64,000 bases of DNA. Origin: Sva-07 sp963698435. Its GTDB lineage: Bacteria; Actinomycetota; Acidimicrobiia; Acidimicrobiales; Ilumatobacteraceae. Position 1 is the stretch's first letter. Each line of letters opens with the position of its first letter. Positions 17,508-26,776 of the stretch are shown here, one piece after another. The translations under genes and the position numbers were made by a program. The notes under the pieces are model-generated. The model made no database searches. It saw only the letters and a list, made by a program, of their open reading frames with translations, and was not told the DNA's origin. The DNA lies in the NCBI GenBank assembly GCA_963698435.1, contig CAVOQV010000007.1, forward strand, positions 1 to 64,000. Reading direction: 5' to 3'.

Positions 17508-18005
17508 ATGACCGCGTCGATCCCGACGGTGGTCGTCGCTGACGAGCGGAGTGAGGATGATTCGCCCGAGGTCGTCGTCGACGTCGCCCGATGGGAGCAG
17601 CTCGCGATCGACGTTCTCCTCGCGACCGGCGCCATCGGCGAACTCACACTGAGTTTCATCGATCGAGCCGACATGGCTGACCTGAACGCGCAACACATGG
17701 GCAAGTCGGGGCCGACCGATGTCCTGTCGTTCCCGATGGATGACGAGCCGGTCGCCGGCGTGCCGACGCTGCTCGGCGACGTCGTGATCAGCCCGGCGGT
17801 GGCCGTCGGCCAGTACGTCGATCACGCCGGCTCGCTCGACGACGAGCTGGCTCTGCTGGTCGTACACGGCATCCTGCACGTCCTGGGCCACGATCATGCG
17901 GAGCCGGGCGAGACCGCACTGATGCGGTCGCTCGAACTCGATCTCCTCGAGCGGTTCCACTGGAACGGTGCCGCTCCCCCCGGCTTTCGCCAGTCCCACG
18001 ACTGA
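17508..18005 (+). CDS. ybeY: YbeY, endoribonuclease for rRNA maturation
   Basis: 165 residues from ATG 17508; GTG 17481 would add nine residues. The zinc-binding signature HGILHVLGHDH (H120, H124, H130) is intact, and the upstream TDVLSFPMD block is typical. YbeY is a single-strand-specific endoribonuclease needed for 16S rRNA 3' processing and 70S quality control. It follows phoH as a two-gene unit, and a single 42-bp palindromic repeat lies 19 bp after its stop. Confidence 0.93.
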   Translation: MTASIPTVVVADERSEDDSPEVVVDVARWEQLAIDVLLATGAIGELTLSFIDRADMADLNAQHMGKSGPTDVLSFPMDDEPVAGVPTLLGDVVISPAVAVGQYVDHAGSLDDELALLVVHGILHVLGHDHAEPGETALMRSLELDLLERFHWNGAAPPGFRQSHD

Positions 18006-18024
18006 GACGCCGCCAAACCGGACG

Positions 18025-18066
18025 GCGATGAGCGAGGTGGCCGGATACGCGCCGTTCGCTCATCGC
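18025..18066. repeat. 42-bp palindromic repeat, single copy B
   Basis: Starts GCGATGAGCGA and ends TCGCTCATCGC with core CCGGATACGC; the terminal 11 bases form a perfect inverted repeat. It lies between ybeY and the next plus-strand gene, ending 14 bp before that start codon. No second copy follows at the 61-bp period, where coding sequence begins. Confidence 0.88.
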
Positions 18067-18080
18067 AGTAGGTTGCAGGC

Positions 18081-19154
18081 GTGACCTGGCCGACCGGCCC
18101 GCCCCCGATGCCGCCGTCCGGATGGTACGACGATCCGGAACAGCCGTGGACGTGGAGATACTGGGATGGCGCTCGGTGGACCGAGCACCGGGCGCCGATG
18201 TGGGTGCCGCCGGCGCGTGACCCCGCGTCGCTCTCGGTGTGGTTCGAGCGATCGGTGGCCGCGGTCAAGGTCGGGCTGCGTCGGGTGGGTCTGCTGCTCG
18301 TCGCCGTGTGGCTGTTGCTCGGCGTCGCCGGTTGGTGGACGGTCGTGTCCGCATTCGACAGCGACCGCGGCCGCGAACTCCGCCGATTGCTCGAGATCGA
18401 TCAGACGACGTTCGGGCCAACCGGGTCAACGGTGACGGCCGAGTTGACGAACGACGAGGCGGAACGCGCGTGGGAACTGATCCAGGACATCTTCTGGGCG
18501 GTGCTGCCGTGGCTCGTCGTCCTCGCGGTTGCCTACGTCGTGGTCTCGGCGTGGTCGATCGCGCTGGCGGCGAGGGTGGTTCAGCCTCGCCTGGTCGAGT
18601 CACCGATCGGCGAAGGTCGAGCCGACGAGCGACTCGCAGCGGCGGTCGGGGCCGCGGTGCGCCGAGTCCCCGCCGTGATCGGCTCAGGAATCACGGTGCT
18701 GCTGGTGTTCGTCGGCGTCTGGATCGTCGCGTGGCTCCCGGTGGTGCTGGTCGCAGTGGCCGGCGGCAGTGGAGCGGCGATCGTGCTCACGGTGGTGTTC
18801 GTCGTGATTCTCCTGCTGGTGGCGATGGCGTGGCTGTGGGTGCGGTTGTCCCTGGCGCCGGTGATCGCCGCTGTCGGCGGTTGCGGCATCGGGGTGAAGC
18901 GCGGCTGGGGTCTCACACACGGGCGCTTCTGGTACGTGGCAGGACGGTTGCTCATCACCGGCCTGATCGCCGGTGTGGCCAGCGGGGTGGTCAACTCCCT
19001 CACCGCGTTCGGCCAGTTCCTCGGGTTCACCGTCTACTTCGCCATCGCGTTCATGTTGCAGTCCGTCGCCATCGCGGCATCGGTGGTCATCACGGTCTCC
19101 GGTCATCTGGTCACCATCGATCAGGTCGACCATGTAACGACGTCGATGCCCTGA
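18081..19154 (+). CDS. DUF2510-domain multi-pass membrane protein
   Basis: 357 residues from GTG 18081. The N-terminus carries a DUF2510 domain (SGWYDDPEQPWTWRYWDG, TEHRAP; about residues 12-40), a short Trp-rich module typical of actinobacterial membrane proteins. It is followed by at least six hydrophobic helices (about 68-88, 136-160, 193-218, 225-255, 290-310, 318-345). The role is unknown; related proteins are presumed envelope factors. It stands between ybeY and an SDR gene and has no evident operon partner. Confidence 0.75.
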   Translation: MTWPTGPPPMPPSGWYDDPEQPWTWRYWDGARWTEHRAPMWVPPARDPASLSVWFERSVAAVKVGLRRVGLLLVAVWLLLGVAGWWTVVSAFDSDRGRELRRLLEIDQTTFGPTGSTVTAELTNDEAERAWELIQDIFWAVLPWLVVLAVAYVVVSAWSIALAARVVQPRLVESPIGEGRADERLAAAVGAAVRRVPAVIGSGITVLLVFVGVWIVAWLPVVLVAVAGGSGAAIVLTVVFVVILLLVAMAWLWVRLSLAPVIAAVGGCGIGVKRGWGLTHGRFWYVAGRLLITGLIAGVASGVVNSLTAFGQFLGFTVYFAIAFMLQSVAIAASVVITVSGHLVTIDQVDHVTTSMP

Positions 19155-19248
19155 CGAGCGTGTGTCAGGCGACGAGGCCCCAGCAGCGGACTGCCCGAGT
19201 CCAGACCGGTTCGTCGTGCGAGTTGCACCACGCCTAGCTTCGGCGGCC

Positions 19249-19998
19249 ATGGACATCTCACTCGACGGCAAGGTTGCGCTGGTCACGGGCGCCTCGAAGG
19301 GCATAGGCAAGGCGATCGCAGCGTCGCTCGCGGCATCCGGTGCCAAGGTGATGATCAACAGTCGCAAGCAGGATCAGCTCGAGGCAGCGAGAGCTGAGAT
19401 GACCGGCGACGTCGAGATCTTCGCCGCCAACGCCGGCGATGCCGATTCGGGCGAGCGCGCCGTCAGCGCCACGATCGAGCGGTTCGGCGGGCTCGACATC
19501 CTCATCAACAACGCAGCAACGAATCCGTACTACGGCCGCACGCTCGACGTCGACAAGGGTCGCTACGACAAGACGTTCCAGGTCAATCTCGAAGCTCCGC
19601 TGCTGTGGTGCAAGGCGGCGTGGGAACAGTCGTTCAAGGAGAAGCCCGGCACGATCATCAACATCGCGTCGGTCGGCGGTCTGCGCACCGACGGAGGCGG
19701 GTTGGGGATCTACAACCTCACCAAGGCGGCACTCATCCACATGACGCGTCAACTGGCGTCCGAACTCGGGCCGACTCGGGTGGTCGGTATCGCTCCTGGC
19801 CTCGTCGTCACCGATTTCGCCCAGGTTCTCGTCGACAACTTCGGTGAACAGCTGGCCGCTCGGATGCCGCTGAAGCGCCTGGGGGACCCGCAGGACATCG
19901 CCAACCTCGCCGCGTTCCTCGCCAGCGACCTCGCGAGCTGGATCACCGGCGAGACCTACGTCATCGACGGCGGTGCCGGCGTGGCCGCTGCAGGCTGA
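19249..19998 (+). CDS. Short-chain dehydrogenase/reductase
   Basis: 249 residues from ATG 19249. Cofactor motif TGASKGIG, NNAAT (variant of NNAG), catalytic IYNLTKAAL and the C-terminal ITGETYVIDGG block place it among classical SDRs of the FabG/glucose-dehydrogenase type, which reduce or oxidise hydroxyl/keto groups with NAD(P). The N-terminal MDISLDGKVALVTG fixes the start well. It is convergent with menE, with only 18 bp between the two stops, so it is not part of the menaquinone block. The substrate is unknown. Confidence 0.85.
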   Translation: MDISLDGKVALVTGASKGIGKAIAASLAASGAKVMINSRKQDQLEAARAEMTGDVEIFAANAGDADSGERAVSATIERFGGLDILINNAATNPYYGRTLDVDKGRYDKTFQVNLEAPLLWCKAAWEQSFKEKPGTIINIASVGGLRTDGGGLGIYNLTKAALIHMTRQLASELGPTRVVGIAPGLVVTDFAQVLVDNFGEQLAARMPLKRLGDPQDIANLAAFLASDLASWITGETYVIDGGAGVAAAG

Positions 19999-20016
19999 TC
20001 CCGCCGCGACCCACCC

Positions 20017-21068
20017 TCAGGAGAGGTGGCGGCGGAGTTTGCCGAGGCTCGTTCGGGGGAGGGCCTCGACGAAGGCCAGTCGTTTCGGCGCCATGAAGCT
20101 GGGGTGGTGTTGTTTGACGTGCTCTCGGATCGAGTCCAGCGTCGGCGGGTCGCCGACGGGAACGATCACCGCCTCGACGAGTTGGCCCCACTCGGGATCG
20201 TCCACCCCGCGAACGAGCACGTCGGCAACGCCTGGATGGTCGGCGATCGCGGCCTCGACCGCCTCGGGCCAGACGTTTTCGCCGCCGGTGATGATCAGGT
20301 CGCCGCGGCCGTCCGGCCACGTGCAGTCGTCCGTCGGGCAGGAAGACCCCGAGGTCGCCGGTAGCGAACCATCCATCGGCGTCGACCGGGCACGACTCGT
20401 CGCGGTAGCAGCGCAACAGCATGGGCGCTCGGAGTCGGATCTCGCCGTCTTCGGCGATGTCGACCTCGACGCCGTCGAGTGGCACTCCGTCGTACACCAC
20501 CCCGCTGCCGGTTTCGGTCATTCCATAGGTCGTCACGCAGTTGGCGGGGCGGTCGTCGGGCGGTCGGCTCCCGCCGAGCACGATCGTGCGGAACCGGGAT
20601 GGATCGATGCGGCTGAGTGCGGTCGCCACCAGCGAGACCAACGTCGCACCCGATGAATCGACCACTCCGGCATCGAAGCCGGGTAGGACCGTGAGCGCGG
20701 TGCTCGTGTGGAGCGCTCGTGTCACGACGGACAACCCGCCCACGTGAGACAGGGGAAGGCACGCCAGCCAATGATCGTCGGACTGCACGTGCAGTCGCGC
20801 GCTCGTGGCCCGTGCCGACGCTGCGACCGCCTCATGGGTCAACACGACGCCCTTCGGTGAACCGGCGGAGCCGCTCGTGGCCATCACGAGAGCGTCGCCG
20901 TGGTCGACGCTCTCGCCGACGCGCATCGCGGTGCACATCTTCACGTTTCGCGGCCTCGGGGAGTCGCTGATCCACGGGGAACGCCGCATCGCCGGCCTCC
21001 CAGATGCGCCGAAGCTCGTCGACGAAGCCGGGGCCTCCCGGAAGATCGATGGCGACGAGCAGGCTCAC
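20017..21068 (-). pseudogene. menE: MenE-like o-succinylbenzoate-CoA ligase with two frameshifts
   Basis: The enzyme would attach CoA to o-succinylbenzoate in menaquinone biosynthesis. Three pieces in successive frames give one family member. From GTG 21068 comes LLVAIDLPGGPGFVDELRR and PVDQRLPEAA; near 20955 the frame shifts at an AAA run; then comes GDALVMATSGSAGSPKGVV (AMP-ligase P-loop), TTYGMTETG and FLPDGRLHVAGR; near 20315 it shifts again at CGGCCG to DLIITGGENVWPEAVE and GKLRRHLS, stopping at 20017. Removing one base at each site restores a normal actinobacterial MenE of about 350 residues. The start overlaps the amidase stop (GTGA). Two shifts in a key gene mean real inactivation or assembly error; the rest of the pathway is intact. 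Confidence 0.8.
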
Positions 21069-22471
21069 GCAGTGATCGGGTCGATCGGGGTGATCGTGCC
21101 GACCATCGACTCGATCTCTTCGGCGACCGTGAGGCACCGGAGGTCGGTGAACCGATCGCCCATCACCTGCACGCCGACCGGGAGGCCGTCGACGACACCT
21201 GCGGGGGTGACCACCGCTGGCGTCCCGAGCAGGTTCGAGGGCACGACGGGTCGGATCGTATCGGTCATCATCGCGACGGCCGTCTCGGGATCGAGGTCCG
21301 CGCCGGGAGCGAACGCACGCAACGCCCAGGTCGGCGACAGCAGGATCGGATACTGCTGGTGGAACGCCGACCACTGCCGCATCAGGCTGTAGCGCTCCGC
21401 GTGCATCAGGTGAGTGTCGGGGATCCTGGTGGGCTCGGACGACTCGTCGAACATGTCGAGGAGGGCGATCGCATCCGCGCCGAGCACGAGCGGGAGCAGA
21501 TCCTTCTGAGCGCGGACGTCGTCGATCATCAACATCCGCCACAGATCGGCCGTGCGCTCGTAGCTCGGCGGGGTGGCTTCGACGACCTCGTGGCCCGCAT
21601 CGGCCAGCAGGTCGGCGACGCCGCGGACGGCTGCGGCGATTCCGGGATCGGTGGTGCCGCCGGGTGGGTCGGTCATCACGGCGATCCGGAGCCGCTCGCC
21701 GTCCGCCGCATCCGCGAGCACGGCGCTCACGCTGCGCGGGTCGCGCCAGTGCTGGCCGGCGAGGATCTCGAGGCCCGCACGAACGTCGGCCACATGCCGG
21801 GCCATCGGTCCCTCGACCACCATCAACTGCTCGGACAGTGTCATGTCCTCGGTGGGGATCATCGTCGCCATCGGGATCACGCCGACGGTCGGCTTGATCG
21901 ACGCGATGCCGCAGCAGTGCGCCGGGTTGCGCAGCGAGCCACCGATGTCGTTGCCGAGACCGATCGGGCTCATTCCCGACGCGATCGCTGCGCCCTCACC
22001 ACCGCTCGATCCGCCGGCCGTGACGTTCGGATTCCAGGGGTTCCGAGTGGGGCCGTGGAGCTCGGAGTCGGTGTGGACGCGAAGGCCGAAGTCGGGCAGG
22101 TTGGTTCGGGCGAACGGGATCGCGCCGGCGGCGCGCATGCGCTCGACCGTCGGTGAGTCGGTCGGTGCGACGGCGTCGGCCAACGCCTTGACCCCCTGCG
22201 TCGTCGGCGTGCCCGCCAGGTCGATGTTCTCCTTCACCGTGCACGGCACGCCGTGCAGACGACCGATGGTGTTTCCTGCGGCGAACGCTTCGTCGGCGGC
22301 GTCGGCAGCCGCTCGCGCCTCGTCGGCGAGTACGCGAACGACAGCGTTGAGCGAGCCGTTGCACTCGTCGACGCGGGCGAGATGGGCTTCGAGGACCTCG
22401 CGACTGGAGGTCTCCTTGCGTCGGATCCGATCGGCGAGTTCGAGTGCACCGAGTTGCCACAGCTGCGTCAT
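21065..22471 (-). CDS. Amidase signature family hydrolase
   Basis: 468 residues from ATG 22471 (GTG 22489 would add six). The triad is visible: K80 in CTVKENID, S155/S156 in GGSSGGEGAA and S179 in GNDIGGSL. Blocks PTRNPWNP and GLPVGVQVMG are typical of GatA-like and acetamidase-like amidases. It hydrolyses an unidentified amide. It overlaps menE by 4 bp and is divergent from menA by 20 bp, so it is transcriptionally embedded in the menaquinone block, with no known role in that pathway. Only distantly similar to the amidase at 2957. Confidence 0.85.
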   Translation of the reverse strand: MTQLWQLGALELADRIRRKETSSREVLEAHLARVDECNGSLNAVVRVLADEARAAADAADEAFAAGNTIGRLHGVPCTVKENIDLAGTPTTQGVKALADAVAPTDSPTVERMRAAGAIPFARTNLPDFGLRVHTDSELHGPTRNPWNPNVTAGGSSGGEGAAIASGMSPIGLGNDIGGSLRNPAHCCGIASIKPTVGVIPMATMIPTEDMTLSEQLMVVEGPMARHVADVRAGLEILAGQHWRDPRSVSAVLADAADGERLRIAVMTDPPGGTTDPGIAAAVRGVADLLADAGHEVVEATPPSYERTADLWRMLMIDDVRAQKDLLPLVLGADAIALLDMFDESSEPTRIPDTHLMHAERYSLMRQWSAFHQQYPILLSPTWALRAFAPGADLDPETAVAMMTDTIRPVVPSNLLGTPAVVTPAGVVDGLPVGVQVMGDRFTDLRCLTVAEEIESMVGTITPIDPITA

Positions 22472-22491
22472 GGCCCCATCATGGCGCACAC

Positions 22492-23355
22492 ATGAATCGT
22501 TGGATCACCGGAGCGCGGCCCCGGACCTTGCCTGCGGCGGTGGTTCCTGTCGCCGTCGGCACAGCTGCGGCCGTCGTCGAACCGGTGGACGTCGTCTGGT
22601 GGAGGGTTGCTGCAGCCCTTGTGGTCAGCCTCGCACTGCAGGTCGGCGTCAACTACGCCAACGACTACAGCGACGGAGTTCGAGGCACCGACGACGTCCG
22701 CGTCGGACCGACGCGTCTGGTGGCCAGCGGCCTGGCGAGCGCGGGTGCGGTGAAGCGAGCAGCGCTGTTGGCATTCGGCGTCGCAGGGCTCTCCGGCTTG
22801 GCGATCGCGATCTCCACGTCGCCATGGCTGCTGCTCGTCGGAGCTGCGGCGATCGCCGCGGGCTGGTTCTACACCGGCGGGCCCCACCCCTATGGGTATC
22901 TCGGCCTCGGCGAGGTCTTCGTCTTCGTGTTCTTCGGGCTGGTGGCCACTGCTGGTACGACGTTCGCTGCGATCGAAGCGGTCACTGCGTTGTCACTCGT
23001 GATCGGTTCAGCGGTCGGCTCGTTGGCGTGCGCCTTGCTGGTGGTCAACAACCTTCGCGACATCCCGACCGATCGAGAGGTCGGCAAGAAGACCTTGGCG
23101 GTTCGCCTCGGCGACCATCGAACACGGTGGTTCTATGTTCTGCTGATTGCCGCCGCGTTCGCGTTGTCGGCGGTGGTCGCCGTCTGGCACCCGCCGGTGC
23201 TCCTCGGGTTTCTCGCCCTCCCGCTCGCGATCCGTCCGGCCCGGGCGGTGCTGGGCGGTGCCACCGGGGGCGCGCTGATCCCGGTCCTCGGTGCCACCGG
23301 AAAACTCCAGCTCGCCTGGGGACTCCTGGTCACGATCGGACTCGCCCTCTCATGA
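22492..23355 (+). CDS. menA: MenA, 1,4-dihydroxy-2-naphthoate polyprenyltransferase
   Basis: Attaches the prenyl tail to 1,4-dihydroxy-2-naphthoate to give demethylmenaquinone at the membrane. 287 residues from ATG 22492. The first Asp-rich motif is NYANDYSDGVRGTDD (about 54-68) and the second is NNLRDIPTDREVGKKTLAVRLG region, both typical of MenA in the UbiA family. Multiple transmembrane helices are evident. It starts 20 bp from the divergent amidase/menE unit and is convergent with menH; repeat C lies between. Confidence 0.93.
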   Translation: MNRWITGARPRTLPAAVVPVAVGTAAAVVEPVDVVWWRVAAALVVSLALQVGVNYANDYSDGVRGTDDVRVGPTRLVASGLASAGAVKRAALLAFGVAGLSGLAIAISTSPWLLLVGAAAIAAGWFYTGGPHPYGYLGLGEVFVFVFFGLVATAGTTFAAIEAVTALSLVIGSAVGSLACALLVVNNLRDIPTDREVGKKTLAVRLGDHRTRWFYVLLIAAAFALSAVVAVWHPPVLLGFLALPLAIRPARAVLGGATGGALIPVLGATGKLQLAWGLLVTIGLALS

Positions 23356-23360
23356 TTCCG

Positions 23361-23402
23361 GCGATGAGCGAACTGGCCGTATGCGGCGGTCTCACTCATC
23401 GC
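23361..23402. repeat. 42-bp palindromic repeat, single copy C
   Basis: Starts GCGATGAGCGA and ends ACTCATCGC with the core CCGTATGCGG. It lies between the convergent stops of menA (23355) and menH (23412). No partner at the 61-bp period. Confidence 0.88.
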
Positions 23403-23411
23403 AGACGGGGC

Positions 23412-24158
23412 TCAGTTGAGCCAGGCGGCGACGGCTGTCGCGGTGGCCTCGGGCTGTTCCAGGTGGACGCTGTGGCCGGCGTCAGGTATCACGACGAGTT
23501 CGGCGGTCGGGAGTCCTTCGACCAGGCGCCGGCCGAGGTCGGTGAACTTCGCGTCGTGCGCGCCGACGAGCACCAACACCGGACACCGGATCTCTCCGAG
23601 GCGATCCCACAGCGGCGTTTGGGTGCCGGTCCCGGTGGCACGCAGACTCGCGCTCAGCCCTGACGCGCGGTTGCGGAGACGATCGGCGCGCATCGCCGTG
23701 TCCTCCGTCAGACCAGCGAACAGCGGGTTGGTCAGCCACTCGTCGACGAAGGTCGGCACTCCGACGGCTTCGATGTGGTCGGCGAGCCGTTCGTCGGCCT
23801 CGCGTCGGGCCTGGCGTTCGTCGGGATCGTCGATACCGGCGGTCGCGCCGATCAGCACGAGTCGCTGCACGGCCTCGGGTGCCGCCAACGCGGCATGGAG
23901 CGCCACACGGCCGCCCATCGAGTAGCCGACGTAGACCCCGTTCCCTCCCGCCGACACCAGTCGCTCGGCGCTCGCCCACAGGTCGAGGTCGCACGGGGGA
24001 GGAGCGTCCCCGTGGCCGGGGAGGTCGACCGCGACGGTCTCGATCGCGGGCAGCCGATCCTTGAGGAGTCGATCGAACGTCGCCCACGACCTGGCGGTCT
24101 GGGTGAACCCATGGGCGAGGACGAGGCGGTGCAGAGGCTCGTCGACGTCGCGGCCCAT
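23412..24158 (-). CDS. menH: MenH-like alpha/beta hydrolase (SHCHC synthase)
   Basis: 248 residues from ATG 24158, whose A is shared with the stop of the upstream gene (TGATG). Motifs: VLAHGFTQTARSW (oxyanion region), nucleophile in VGYSMGGRVALH, and GHSVHLEQP with the catalytic His. GYSMGGR is the MenH version of the nucleophile elbow. MenH eliminates pyruvate from the MenD product to form 2-succinyl-6-hydroxy-2,4-cyclohexadiene-1-carboxylate. The location beside menA and menD supports this over a generic hydrolase, but alpha/beta hydrolases are hard to separate by sequence. Confidence 0.75.
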   Translation of the reverse strand: MGRDVDEPLHRLVLAHGFTQTARSWATFDRLLKDRLPAIETVAVDLPGHGDAPPPCDLDLWASAERLVSAGGNGVYVGYSMGGRVALHAALAAPEAVQRLVLIGATAGIDDPDERQARREADERLADHIEAVGVPTFVDEWLTNPLFAGLTEDTAMRADRLRNRASGLSASLRATGTGTQTPLWDRLGEIRCPVLVLVGAHDAKFTDLGRRLVEGLPTAELVVIPDAGHSVHLEQPEATATAVAAWLN

Positions 24159-24874
24159 CACTCGTGCTCGGCGACCGCCTGGGCGGCCATCTTGCGCAGG
24201 ACCTGGGCGAACGTCTCGGGTTCCTGCGCCCCCGGGATGGCCCAGCGCCCGTTGACGACGTACGTCGGCACGGCGGTGATGCCGTTGTCGCTCGCCACGT
24301 CGAGTTCGGCACGCACCTCGTCGGTGCCGCGGCCGGAAGCCAGAAACTCGTACACCTCGCTGCGGTCGAAGCCGACCTCGGTGGCGCAGTCTGCGATCAC
24401 GTCGGGGTCGCCGATGTTCAGGCCATCGTGGAAGTACGCCCGCAGCAGCCGTTCCTTCACGGCGTCCTGCTCCACCGGCGAGTCGGGCTGGCCTGCCAAC
24501 CAGATCACACGGTGGGCGAGGAGCGTGTTGGCCCGCAGGGCTCGGTCCATTCGGAAGTCGAGGCCGACCTCGGCGGCTCTTTCGGACACGTTGGCGATGA
24601 TCGCCGCGGCCCGCTCGGGACCCCCGAACTTCTTCGCGTAGGCATCGATGACGGGACTGGCGTTCCCCGGCGCCGCTGTCGGGTCGAGCTGGTAGGGGTG
24701 ATACGACACGTCGAAGGCGACCTCGACGCCCTGCTCCGCCAACTCCGCCTCGACCTGGGCCAGTCCGGAGGCGAACTTGCGCTTGCCGATGTAGCACCAC
24801 GGACAGACCACGTCCGACCAGACCTCGACGGTCACCGTCGGCCGGGTCGTGTTCTCGCTCGAGATCGCCGTCAT
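24158..24874 (-). CDS. FrnE-type DsbA-family thioredoxin-fold oxidoreductase
   Basis: 238 residues from ATG 24874. The DsbA-like active site CPWC sits in VVCPWCYIGKRKF near the N-terminus, and the family's late block GITAVPTYVVNGRWAIPGAQ supplies the cis-proline loop. There is no signal peptide, so it acts in the cytoplasm. FrnE-like proteins are thiol-disulfide oxidoreductases, first noted in polyketide clusters and linked to oxidative stress. It is translationally coupled to menH by a TGATG overlap and divergent from menD by 34 bp. Confidence 0.88.
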   Translation of the reverse strand: MTAISSENTTRPTVTVEVWSDVVCPWCYIGKRKFASGLAQVEAELAEQGVEVAFDVSYHPYQLDPTAAPGNASPVIDAYAKKFGGPERAAAIIANVSERAAEVGLDFRMDRALRANTLLAHRVIWLAGQPDSPVEQDAVKERLLRAYFHDGLNIGDPDVIADCATEVGFDRSEVYEFLASGRGTDEVRAELDVASDNGITAVPTYVVNGRWAIPGAQEPETFAQVLRKMAAQAVAEHE

Positions 24875-24908
24875 GTTCCACACGGTATGCGCCTATCGTC
24901 TGTCGGTA

Positions 24909-26579
24909 ATGGTCGGCGTCGCAGATCCCCGCCCCGAGGACGTCCAGGCGACGTTCTGCGCAACACTCGTCGACGAGTGGTTGGAACTCGGGGTGGTCCA
25001 CGCGGTGGTCGCTCCGGGATCCCGTTCGACGCCGATGGCGCTCGCCCTCACCGATCGCCGCGAGATGCGTGTCCACGTGGTGCACGACGAGCGGTCCGCC
25101 GCCTTCGTCGCACTCGGGCTTGCGCTCGACGGCGATCCGGCGTTGCTGCTGTGCACCAGCGGTACCGCCGCGGCGAACTTCTATCCGGCGGTGGTCGAAG
25201 CAGGGCTCTCCGAGGTCCCGATGATCGTCCTCACCGCCGACCGTCCGGAGGAGCTGCGCGGCGTCGGCGCCCCACAGACCATCGACCAGGTCGATCTGTA
25301 CGGGCGCCACGTCACCTGGTCGCGCGATCCGGGCGTCCCCGACGCCGCCGAGCCCTCGTTGTGGCGCGAGCTGGCGTTCGACGCCTGGACGCATGCCGCC
25401 AGCGGTCCCGTGCAGCTGAACCTCGCGTTCCGCGAACCGCTCCTCGGCGCGGCCGGCGACCTCCCGTCTCGATCCGATGGAACGTCCCGGTCGCCGGCAC
25501 TCGGAACTGCGCCTGGGCGTCGATCCGACACGGTCCCGCCGATCGCCGGTGGGCGCGGGCTGGTCGTCGTCGGCGGTCGCAGTGGTGTCGGCGCGGATCA
25601 GCTGGCCAGCTTCGCGGAGCGGACCGGCTGGCCGATCATCGCCGATCCCGTCTCACAGATGCGTCAACTCCCGCAGTCGATCTCCACGGCCGATGCCATC
25701 CTGCGCAACGAGCGTTTCGCTGCCGATCACCTACCTGATGTGATCGTCCGCATCGGTCGGCCGGCGGCATCGAAGGTGCTCGCGCAATGGACGGCCCGTG
25801 CCACCGGGTCGGGCGCCACGCTGCTTCAGGTGGGAGGCCCCGGAGTGATCGATCCCGAGCACAACGTCGCTGCGGTGGTCGCCATCGATGACCTGCTCGA
25901 TGCGGTCTCGTCGATGTCGACATCCGACGTCCGTTGGGCCGAATCGTGGAGGTCGGCGGACCAACTCGCCGATCAGACGATGGTTGAGCTCCTCGGGCGG
26001 TTCGACGAGCTGACCGAGCCAGGCGTTGCGCGGGTCCTGGCGGACGGGATTCCCGACGACAGCGACCTTGTCGTCGCTTCGTCGATGCCGGTGCGCGACC
26101 TCGAGTGGTTCGGAGGTAGGCGGGCTCGAGCCCATGCCAATCGGGGCGCCAACGGGATCGACGGGGTGCTGGGCACAGCCGTCGGACGTGCGCTCACGGG
26201 GCGGACCACCTTCGTGCTACTCGGCGATCTCGCCTTCGTCCACGACAGCAACGCCCTCACGGCGCTTGCGCAGCGCGACATCGATCTGCGGATCGTGGTC
26301 GTCGACAACGACGGCGGCGGCATCTTCTCGTTCCTGCCGCAGGCCGCTGCGTTGCCCGCCGACCGGTTCGAGCAGTTGTTCGGCACGCCGCTCGGGGTCG
26401 ACATCGTGGCGCTCGCAACGTCGTACGGGCTGGAAGCGCGCACCGTGCAGGCCGTCGACGAACTCGTCGATCAGCTCGCACAGCCCGGCCCGTGGGTCTG
26501 TTGCGTCCCGACCGATCGGCGTCACAACGTCGAGGTTCACGCAGCGCTCCACGCCGCTGTGATCGGCGCGCTGTCGTAG
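24909..26579 (+). CDS. menD: MenD, SEPHCHC synthase
   Basis: Thiamine-diphosphate enzyme joining isochorismate and 2-oxoglutarate, the first committed step of classical menaquinone synthesis. 556 residues from ATG 24909. N-terminal VVAPGSRSTPMALAL and HDERSAAFVALGLA, then CTSGTAAANFYPAVVEA, match MenD precisely. The C-terminal ThDP/Mg block is GDLAFVHDSN to VDNDGGGIFSFLPQA. Length is normal. It is convergent with menF, with repeat pair D between them. Confidence 0.95.
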   Translation: MVGVADPRPEDVQATFCATLVDEWLELGVVHAVVAPGSRSTPMALALTDRREMRVHVVHDERSAAFVALGLALDGDPALLLCTSGTAAANFYPAVVEAGLSEVPMIVLTADRPEELRGVGAPQTIDQVDLYGRHVTWSRDPGVPDAAEPSLWRELAFDAWTHAASGPVQLNLAFREPLLGAAGDLPSRSDGTSRSPALGTAPGRRSDTVPPIAGGRGLVVVGGRSGVGADQLASFAERTGWPIIADPVSQMRQLPQSISTADAILRNERFAADHLPDVIVRIGRPAASKVLAQWTARATGSGATLLQVGGPGVIDPEHNVAAVVAIDDLLDAVSSMSTSDVRWAESWRSADQLADQTMVELLGRFDELTEPGVARVLADGIPDDSDLVVASSMPVRDLEWFGGRRARAHANRGANGIDGVLGTAVGRALTGRTTFVLLGDLAFVHDSNALTALAQRDIDLRIVVVDNDGGGIFSFLPQAAALPADRFEQLFGTPLGVDIVALATSYGLEARTVQAVDELVDQLAQPGPWVCCVPTDRRHNVEVHAALHAAVIGALS

Positions 26580-26633
26580 TAGCCCGGAGACGTTGGTTCG
26601 CGCCCTCGGGGAACGAGCGACGCGACCCTGGTC

Positions 26634-26736
26634 GCGATGAGCGAAGCGTCCGCATGAAGATGTTTCGCTCATCGCTGGGGTTCGCCCGTGGCGTGCGATG
26701 AGCGAAGCGTCCGCATTCGGGTGCGTCGCTCATCGC
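26634..26736. repeat. 42-bp palindromic repeat, pair D (26634-26675 and 26695-26736)
   Basis: Two copies 61 bp apart with a 19-bp spacer. Both begin GCGATGAGCGAAGCGTCCGC and end CGCTCATCGC; cores are CCGCATGAAG and CCGCATTCGG. In the first copy the inverted repeat extends to 12 bp. They lie between the convergent menD and menF stops. Confidence 0.9.
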
Positions 26737-26776
26737 TGGCGGTGGGGCCAGGTGGGGGAGTGGGAGCCGCTCGGGG

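Noticed and set aside
20017..21068. Programmed ribosomal frameshifting in menE
   Set aside because: Neither site has a slippery heptamer with a downstream pseudoknot or an SD-like stimulator; two changes in one gene argue for error or decay.
21065..22471. GatA subunit of the Asp/Glu-tRNA amidotransferase
   Set aside because: No gatB or gatC nearby and the sequence is of the broad amidase type; the same applies to the amidase at 2957.
24158..24874. Secreted DsbA for extracytoplasmic disulfides
   Set aside because: No signal peptide or membrane helix precedes the CPWC domain.
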